The notes under the pieces were generated by a model. That model was given only the letters and a program-made list of their open reading frames with translations, was not told where the DNA came from and did not search any database. Shown piece after piece: positions 14,806-18,585 of a stretch of 18,585 nt of DNA. Numbering within the stretch: position 1 is the first letter of the stretch; every line of letters begins with the position of its first letter. Origin of the DNA: JAJPKK01 sp035311445 (GTDB taxonomy: Bacteria; Pseudomonadota; Alphaproteobacteria; Rhizobiales; Xanthobacteraceae). The stretch is taken from NCBI GenBank assembly GCA_035311445.1, contig DATGCX010000158.1, positions 1 to 18,585 of the forward strand, given 5' to 3'. The position numbers and the translations under genes were made by a program.

Positions 14806-15184
14806 CAGGTCCTCCGTGTATCCATTGAAGCTTTCCCTGCCTTGCTCCTTATGGGATGCGCTCCAAATTTCTTTGATCTCGCTCATGATCTGAAAAATGT
14901 GCGACTTTTCCTGATCGTCCTCCGACGCGGGCAACGGTCACGATTCGCTACGGCAATCAAGTGGTCGAGTTCACAGTGTGAGGTCCCGTCGTTCCTGAAA
15001 CGGCGCAGCGTCTCTAAGCCCCACAAATGCGCCGCCCGGGCCCAAGCTGGCTGCGAGATTTTCACCGAAGGCGTGTCTGCCGAGCTGCGAATCAGGCCGT
15101 CGCCGTATAATTGCCGAACCTGATCAAGTTCTCTTTTTTATGCGGCGCTTTGATCTGTCAAGCGAATCCCGCGCCGTGTCGCAT
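14806..15184. other. Gap between phaB and the integrase gene; expected home of one attachment site
   Basis: This 379-nt stretch has no supported gene and no recognisable tRNA. The side next to 14805 should carry the phaB promoter. A T-rich run (TTCTCTTTTTTATG near 15129-15142) lies just past the integrase stop codon. I compared this stretch by eye with 17933-18352 for a shared core sequence and found nothing longer than about 7 bases. Confidence 0.45.
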
Positions 15185-16474
15185 TCATGTCGTCTGGCGC
15201 ACCGCCTTCTCCATGAAGGCGCGCTCGGCCTCGGCCAGTTCCTTCCTGGCCTCGTCGTCGTCCCGCTCGAACAGGTGGCCGTATACGTCGAGCGTCATCG
15301 TGATCGACGAGTGGCCGAGCCATTCCTGCACGACCTTCGCGGGGAGCTGCCGGCCGCCCTTCTTGATCGGGTTGATGCACCAGGACGCGAAGAAGTGCCT
15401 GAGCGCGTGCATGCCCGTGTACTTGGCTCGCACCATCGGCTTGTCGCGCTTGTCCAGCTTGGGGTTGCCGTCGTCATCCAGCACGGGCGCCGTGACGCAG
15501 GCGGCTATCTGCACCGGCCACAGGCCGCGCGTGACGATGTTGGGATGTGACTCGACGTTGCCCTTGCGGTTCGGGAAGACGTAGTGCAGCTCCGTTACGG
15601 GGTTGCCCTGCTCGTCCCGCCTGCCGGTGTCGCGGCGCGGGCACGCGAGCTTCCATTCCCGCAGCGCGTTCGCCACCATCGGCAGCATCGGGATCGAGCG
15701 CTCGCCGGACTCGGACTTCGTCGGCCCGATCTTGTGGTAGCGGTCGGCCCGCTGGCGCACGTGGATCTTGTTCTCAGCGAAGTCGACATCCTGCCAGCGC
15801 AGACCGCGCAGTTCGCTCGACCGCAACCCACAGAACATCGCCGTCAGCATCAACGGCCGCCACCGGTCCTTCAGGTGCGGGATCATGGCGTGGACATCGG
15901 CTATCTCGGGGATGTCCGCACCCACCTTCAGCTTGCCCTTGTGGCGCCGCTCGTGCTGGTCCTCACCGCCTCGCTGGCGGATAGACTTGAGCCCCCGGGC
16001 GACATTGCGGGCCACCAGGCCGCGCTCCTGGGCGTCGGAGAGCAGCATGGACAATGCGTTGCGGACCCGCTTGACCATCGCCGGCGATCGGTCGGCCTCG
16101 CGCAGCTGGTCCTCGAAGGCGCGCACCACCGGCACCGACAGGTCCGAGAGCTTGGCCGTGCCGATGAATGGGGCGATGTGCCTGTCGAGGAGCCCCTGAT
16201 ATTCCGCCACGGTGGCGCGCTCCAGGTTCTTGGCCTCGGCGGTCCTGATCCACTCTTTGCCGGCCTGGGCGACGGTGACGGACTTGCTGCGGGCGATGTG
16301 GATGCCGTCCCTCACCTCGCCCTTCATGTCCACGATGAACGCCTCGGCCTCCTTCTTGAGGTGGAACGTGCGCTGCACGCGTGATCCGCCCTTGGCCTTG
16401 TCGCAATAGTTGACGACCCAGGCCTCCTTGGCCTCGCCCTTGCTCGTCTTCCAGGTCCGCTTGCGTACCGACAT
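15185..16474 (-). CDS. Phage-type tyrosine recombinase/integrase
   Basis: The 429-aa protein has an N-terminal arm-binding-type region, a SAM-like core-binding domain (about 68-155) and a catalytic domain (about 185-405). All key residues are visible: R218 (CGLRSSELRGL), H356 and R359 (HALRH), H388 (LGHSS) and nucleophile Y398 (LDVYGH). Such enzymes insert and excise phages and integrative elements at a specific att site. An insert of about 35 residues between 283 and 345 is charged and Gly/Asp-rich. The ATG at 16474-16472 lies one base after the TGA of the upstream ribbon-helix-helix gene, so the two are translationally linked. The base composition seems higher in GC than the host genes around it, by eye, consistent with transfer. 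Confidence 0.93.
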   Translation of the reverse strand: MSVRKRTWKTSKGEAKEAWVVNYCDKAKGGSRVQRTFHLKKEAEAFIVDMKGEVRDGIHIARSKSVTVAQAGKEWIRTAEAKNLERATVAEYQGLLDRHIAPFIGTAKLSDLSVPVVRAFEDQLREADRSPAMVKRVRNALSMLLSDAQERGLVARNVARGLKSIRQRGGEDQHERRHKGKLKVGADIPEIADVHAMIPHLKDRWRPLMLTAMFCGLRSSELRGLRWQDVDFAENKIHVRQRADRYHKIGPTKSESGERSIPMLPMVANALREWKLACPRRDTGRRDEQGNPVTELHYVFPNRKGNVESHPNIVTRGLWPVQIAACVTAPVLDDDGNPKLDKRDKPMVRAKYTGMHALRHFFASWCINPIKKGGRQLPAKVVQEWLGHSSITMTLDVYGHLFERDDDEARKELAEAERAFMEKAVRQTT

Positions 16475-16475
16475 G

Positions 16476-16664
16476 TCACTTCCCCCCTTTGCGTTTGAGG
16501 CCGCGGTCTATGAGTCGGCGCACCGCCTCGGGGCGCGACGGCTTGTCAGGTTGTTCATCAATCCAGGAATCGACAGCGGCGAGCTGCTCCGGCTGAAGGC
16601 GAGTCATGACGGGCGTCCCCGGAGCCTCGGGGCGCTTCCGCCTCATCTTTTTTTCGGCTGTCAT
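16476..16664 (-). CDS. Small ribbon-helix-helix-like DNA-binding protein, 62 aa
   Basis: The protein has a basic N-terminus (KKMRRKRP), then TPVMTRLQPEQLAAVDSWID as a possible strand plus first helix (about 17-36). RPEAVRRLIDRGLKRKGGK follows as the second helix (about 44-58). This is the CopG/Arc-like layout of small dimeric repressors. It ends one base before the integrase start, an arrangement often used for an element's directionality or copy-control regulator. The ATG at 16664-16662 has only a weak GGTGG upstream. The start lies inside one arm of the inverted repeats at 16662-16730, so it probably binds there and controls itself, the integrase and the divergent genes. This role is inference. 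Confidence 0.65.
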   Translation of the reverse strand: MTAEKKMRRKRPEAPGTPVMTRLQPEQLAAVDSWIDEQPDKPSRPEAVRRLIDRGLKRKGGK

Positions 16665-16730
16665 GGTACCACCAGTGTTTACATCGGTGCTCACTCGTGG
16701 TATCATGAATGCATCAGCATGTAAACACTG
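16662..16730. promoter_or_regulatory. Divergent control region with interleaved inverted repeats
   Basis: Two inverted-repeat pairs interlock. CAGTGTTTACAT (16673-16684) pairs perfectly with ATGTAAACACTG (16719-16730). CATGGTACCAC (16662-16672) pairs with GTGGTATCATG (16697-16707) at 10 of 11 positions. On the plus strand TTTACA (16678-16683) and TATCAT (16701-16706) are 17 bp apart, a near-consensus promoter whose elements lie within the repeats. The second long arm offers the same TTTACA on the minus strand. Binding of the adjacent ribbon-helix-helix protein would cover the plus-strand promoter. Confidence 0.65.
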
Positions 16731-16802
16731 CTGAGCGGGCCGACACGGTGGTTGCACACCGGGCCGGCCCTGACCACCGAGACCCTTGATAGGAGAGTCC
16801 CA

Positions 16803-17282
16803 ATGGCTAACCTCAATGTAGTCACCCTTCCGAAGGCTGGTAAACCCCGCAGCAAGCCTGCCCCCCGCGTCCAGCACGCCAGCGTCCGCAGCCGCCTCGC
16901 CGTGGCGTCGGCCTCGGCGATCGGCATGGTGGCGGTCGGCGCCACCGCGCTCAGCCTCAGCGACCTCGCCGAGTCCATCCAGGCGGTCGCCCACTGCTCG
17001 ACCTGGAAGGCGTTCGCCTTCGCCGCCGCATTGGACGCCAACTTCATCGCCACCGAGTCGTTCTCGCTGTTCGCAACGGCGGCGGTCGCCCGGGCTACCG
17101 AGCGCGCCACGGCGGCGACGAAGGTCATCACGCTGGCGCTCAGCGCCGTCGCGAACAGCTGGGCGATGGCGCACGACGCGGACGGCGCGGTGATGCAGGC
17201 GGCGTGCGTCGTCGCCGGCTGCGCGGTGCCGGGGCTGATCGCGCTGGCCACCTACACGCTGGGCCGGGCGGTGCGGGCCTGA
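16803..17282 (+). CDS. Four-helix membrane protein, DUF2637-like, 159 aa
   Basis: ATG 16803 follows AGGAGAG with a 5-nt gap; an upstream in-frame start at 16752 lacks such a site. After a basic, proline-rich cytoplasmic-type tail (1-30), four hydrophobic segments are visible: about 32-53, 67-97, 106-125 and 128-152. The order of landmarks, namely Ser-Leu-Ser near the end of helix 1, LDAN (D78) in helix 2, SAVANSWAMAH (N118) in helix 3 and a Pro-containing helix 4, resembles DUF2637 proteins of actinobacterial plasmids and phages, some linked to plasmid spread. I know of no biochemical function. Presence next to a proteobacterial integrase is unusual. The match is by pattern only and could be convergent. 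Confidence 0.6.
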   Translation: MANLNVVTLPKAGKPRSKPAPRVQHASVRSRLAVASASAIGMVAVGATALSLSDLAESIQAVAHCSTWKAFAFAAALDANFIATESFSLFATAAVARATERATAATKVITLALSAVANSWAMAHDADGAVMQAACVVAGCAVPGLIALATYTLGRAVRA

Positions 17283-17421
17283 GAACCTTTCCGGCCGGGG
17301 GCATCCGCAGCGGTGCCCCTCCCGGAGCGGTCTCGACCGTCTCCACCGAGCGGGACCACCAGGGTGGGCAAACACCCCGGCGGTCCCTAACCACAACCGA
17401 ACAACAAGGACTTGTTCAATC

Positions 17422-17670
17422 ATGGCTACAGACGAGCCTACTGGCACGCACGTCAAAACACTATCGGTCCGGGAGGCACAGGCCCTCGCCGACCGCCTCC
17501 ACGGCCGGTCGGTCTCGACGCTCTCGACGGCGTCGGACCAGGAGCGGCGCGACCTGCTACTGGCGTCCCGGGTGATCCGGACCCTGGTGCACGCAATCGA
17601 CCGCGTCGCCGCGCAGGCCGACGACACCGTGCGCACCCTGCGCAACCTCAAGATCGACGTCGGGGGCTGA
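17422..17670 (+). CDS. Small hypothetical protein, 82 aa
   Basis: ATG 17422 has AAGGA about 11 nt upstream. The protein is soluble, with an acidic and arginine-rich helical core (VREAQALADRLHGRSV, then ERRDLLLASRVIRTLVHAID, then a heptad-like VAAQADDTVRTLRNLKI) that could form a short coiled coil. I do not recognise the family. The next gene starts one base after its TGA, so they form a coupled pair. Together with the upstream membrane-protein gene, 139 nt away, they probably form one plus-strand unit. Confidence 0.6.
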   Translation: MATDEPTGTHVKTLSVREAQALADRLHGRSVSTLSTASDQERRDLLLASRVIRTLVHAIDRVAAQADDTVRTLRNLKIDVGG

Positions 17671-17671
17671 C

Positions 17672-17932
17672 ATGGTCGCCAGAACCCGGACGCGGCCGGT
17701 GCCGCCCCCCGCCGACCCGACCATCATCGTCAAGCTGACGCGCGACGCGCATGAGGTCGATCGGCGCCTCGCCATGCCGGGCCACGACGCGGCGCGGCAG
17801 GCCGTGCTGCTGATTTGCGGCCAGGAAGGCGGGCTGGTGGCCGGCCACACGCTGAGGGTCGTCATCGCCGACGACACTGAGGTTGACGGCCGAGCGCTGC
17901 CGCCGCCGCGCGACAGAAGCAAGGACGCGTGA
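17672..17932 (+). CDS. Small hypothetical protein, 86 aa
   Basis: The ATG at 17672 is reached by TGACATG from the preceding gene's stop. The protein has an Arg/Pro-rich N-terminus (MVARTRTRPVPPPADP) and a central compact-looking domain (TIIVKLTRDAHEVDRRLAMP, then a small hydrophobic helix). A strand-like segment with HTLRVVIADDTEVD follows, then a charged tail. No known motif or membrane segment is seen. Coupling to the 82-aa gene suggests the two products work together; no function can be assigned. Confidence 0.55.
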   Translation: MVARTRTRPVPPPADPTIIVKLTRDAHEVDRRLAMPGHDAARQAVLLICGQEGGLVAGHTLRVVIADDTEVDGRALPPPRDRSKDA

Positions 17933-17942
17933 CCAACCAGGT

Positions 17943-17994
17943 TCTCGTTCATTGAACGAGACCGGGGCCAGCCCAGCGCCGGCCCTTTCGATTT
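17943..17994 (+). terminator. Palindrome plus candidate terminator after the plus-strand small genes
   Basis: TCTCGTTCA-T-TGAACGAGA (17943-17961) is a perfect 9-bp dyad that begins 11 bases after the stop codon at 17932. It is followed by GGGCC (17965-17969) pairing with GGCCC (17981-17985) and the T-rich TTTCGATTT. Either hairpin could end transcription of the module. Confidence 0.5.
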
Positions 17995-18184
17995 CAGGCA
18001 CCCGCGCAGGATGCCCCGATTCCTTCACCCATCTTGCCCAGGATGCGAGTTTGTGGCCCGGCCGGTGTCCACCACCGCCCCGACGTTCAGACGCTCCCTG
18101 GCGCGGACCCGGCGACGGGTAGCGCGGCCCTTCACCAGACTTGTAACGCCGGCATGGCCTCACCGCGGCGTGCCGAGATCGAGC

Positions 18185-18235
18185 GCCGACTGGCAGCACC
18201 AGGAGCCGACGCTGCCAGGGTCGGCCTTTCATTTT
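18185..18235 (+). terminator. Strong stem-loop followed by a T-rich run
   Basis: GCCGAC (18185-18190) with GTCGGC (18220-18225), and TGGCAGC (18191-18197) with GCTGCCA (18211-18217), form a 13-bp stem with a 2-nt bulge. CTTTCATTTT follows. This is the layout of a factor-independent terminator on the plus strand. Confidence 0.55.
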
Positions 18236-18352
18236 GCCCCTCGCTGACAGGAGACGGCGCGGGTCGCATCCGGCAGCTCGTCCCCCGATAGCTTCCGTGC
18301 CGGCCGACTGCCAGCGACGGAAGGAACGGGGCCATAAGCGAACATTGAGGGC

Positions 18353-18585
18353 CTAGGAATGAGCCGGTCCACGCTGCTTGAACTCAGCGGCATGGAGCTT
18401 CACGAAGTCGCGCATGTTCGTCGGCGCTTCGCCGGTGAGCTTGTACATGGTGTCCGTCATGCGATCGTAACGGCCCTGCCTGGTCAGCTCGGCCATGGCC
18501 GTGAGATGCCTGACGACGTGCTCTGGAAACTTCGCCTGCCGAAGGCCGTCGCTCCACGCCGGGAGCGGGACGTCGCGATATCGGA
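18353..18585 (-). CDS. C-terminal end of an NmrA/NAD(P)-binding family protein (5' end outside window)
   Basis: The minus strand has an open frame from the window edge to TAG at 18355-18353, giving 76 residues: RYRDVPLPAWSDGLRQAKFP, EHVVRHLTAMAELTRQGRYD, RMTDTMYKLTGEAPTNMRDF, and then VKLHAAEFKQ and a short tail. The pattern Pro-x-x-x-Trp...Gly-Arg-Tyr-Asp...Leu-Thr-Gly-x-x-Pro...Asp-Phe-Val is the C-terminal substrate-side region of NmrA-like atypical short-chain dehydrogenases (YbjT/QOR2-like). These bind NAD(P)H and act as redox sensors or quinone reductases. The N-terminal Rossmann part is not in the window, so cofactor and activity cannot be judged. It probably marks host sequence beyond the integrase module. 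Confidence 0.7.
   Translation of the reverse strand, partial: RYRDVPLPAWSDGLRQAKFPEHVVRHLTAMAELTRQGRYDRMTDTMYKLTGEAPTNMRDFVKLHAAEFKQRGPAHS

Larger units (their letters stand above)
17933..18352. other. Non-coding gap between the integrase module and the NmrA-type gene
   Basis: No supported gene in 420 nt. It holds the terminator-like structures at 17943-17994 and 18185-18235. It also holds a 7-bp inverted repeat, CTTCCGT/ACGGAAG, at 18292-18298 and 18317-18323, positioned to end the minus-strand gene at 18353. The other element boundary should lie here. Confidence 0.45.

Noticed and set aside
14935..15123. A short plus-strand frame with several Cys and Lys residues
   Set aside because: It has no start with a ribosome site and no similarity I recognise; it could be a degraded fragment but cannot be supported.
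14806..15184. A tRNA gene as the integration target
   Set aside because: I found no cloverleaf or acceptor-type sequence here or in 17933-18352, and no shared core longer than about 7 bases between the two gaps.
15584..16384. A 266-codon open frame antisense to the integrase
   Set aside because: The integrase frame carries all catalytic residues; the antisense product has no recognisable domain.
18011..18291. Overlapping plus-strand frames of about 80 codons
   Set aside because: They run across the strong stem-loop at 18185-18235, have no ribosome site and no family-like content.

Overview
The window looks like a chromosomal stretch from a high-GC alphaproteobacterium of the order Hyphomicrobiales, probably near Bradyrhizobium, Rhodopseudomonas or Pseudolabrys. 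This rests on the gene order (an ArsR-methyltransferase regulator, then metF, then metH), a PhaB-type acetoacetyl-CoA reductase, two small proteins of a kind common in that group, and GC-rich palindromic intergenic repeats. The assignment is inference from remembered family patterns; no search was run.

Layout. (1) 1-2748: the 3' end of a trehalose-6-phosphate synthase gene, followed after 13 nt by a complete BamA/Omp85-type outer-membrane protein gene. (2) 2750-6885: a sparse stretch of lineage-type genes: a secreted protein convergent with the BamA-like gene, two small cytoplasmic proteins (67 and 66 aa), a small secreted protein, and a protein with a CxxC/HxxC zinc-type centre and an HNH-like C-terminus. 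Long non-coding gaps lie between them. (3) 6933-13558: a methionine/one-carbon block. On the minus strand, a SamR-like ArsR-methyltransferase fusion, metF and metH read in that order; the regulator and metF overlap at TGATG, and a cluster of palindromic repeats separates metF from metH. A perfect 18-bp palindrome lies in the spacer of the predicted promoter. A trmO-type gene for an AdoMet-dependent tRNA methyltransferase reads away from the same region. (4) 13559-14805: a non-coding stretch with a 24-bp perfect hairpin, then phaB. (5) 15185-17932: a compact integrase module, made of a tyrosine recombinase, a coupled ribbon-helix-helix protein, and a divergent set encoding a four-helix membrane protein (DUF2637-like) and two unknown small proteins. 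(6) 18353-18585: the C-terminal end of an NmrA/NAD(P)-binding type protein, cut by the window edge.

How the parts work together. Region 3 is a coherent system: MetF makes 5-methyltetrahydrofolate, MetH uses it to make methionine, and the fused regulator probably senses AdoMet or its product and represses the operon through the palindrome. Region 5 is the best candidate for something little described. It resembles a very small integrative element whose only recognisable functions are recombination, a DNA-binding regulator and a membrane protein. Its two divergent gene sets share a 70-bp control region with interleaved inverted repeats that overlap a near-consensus promoter. I could not find its attachment sites.
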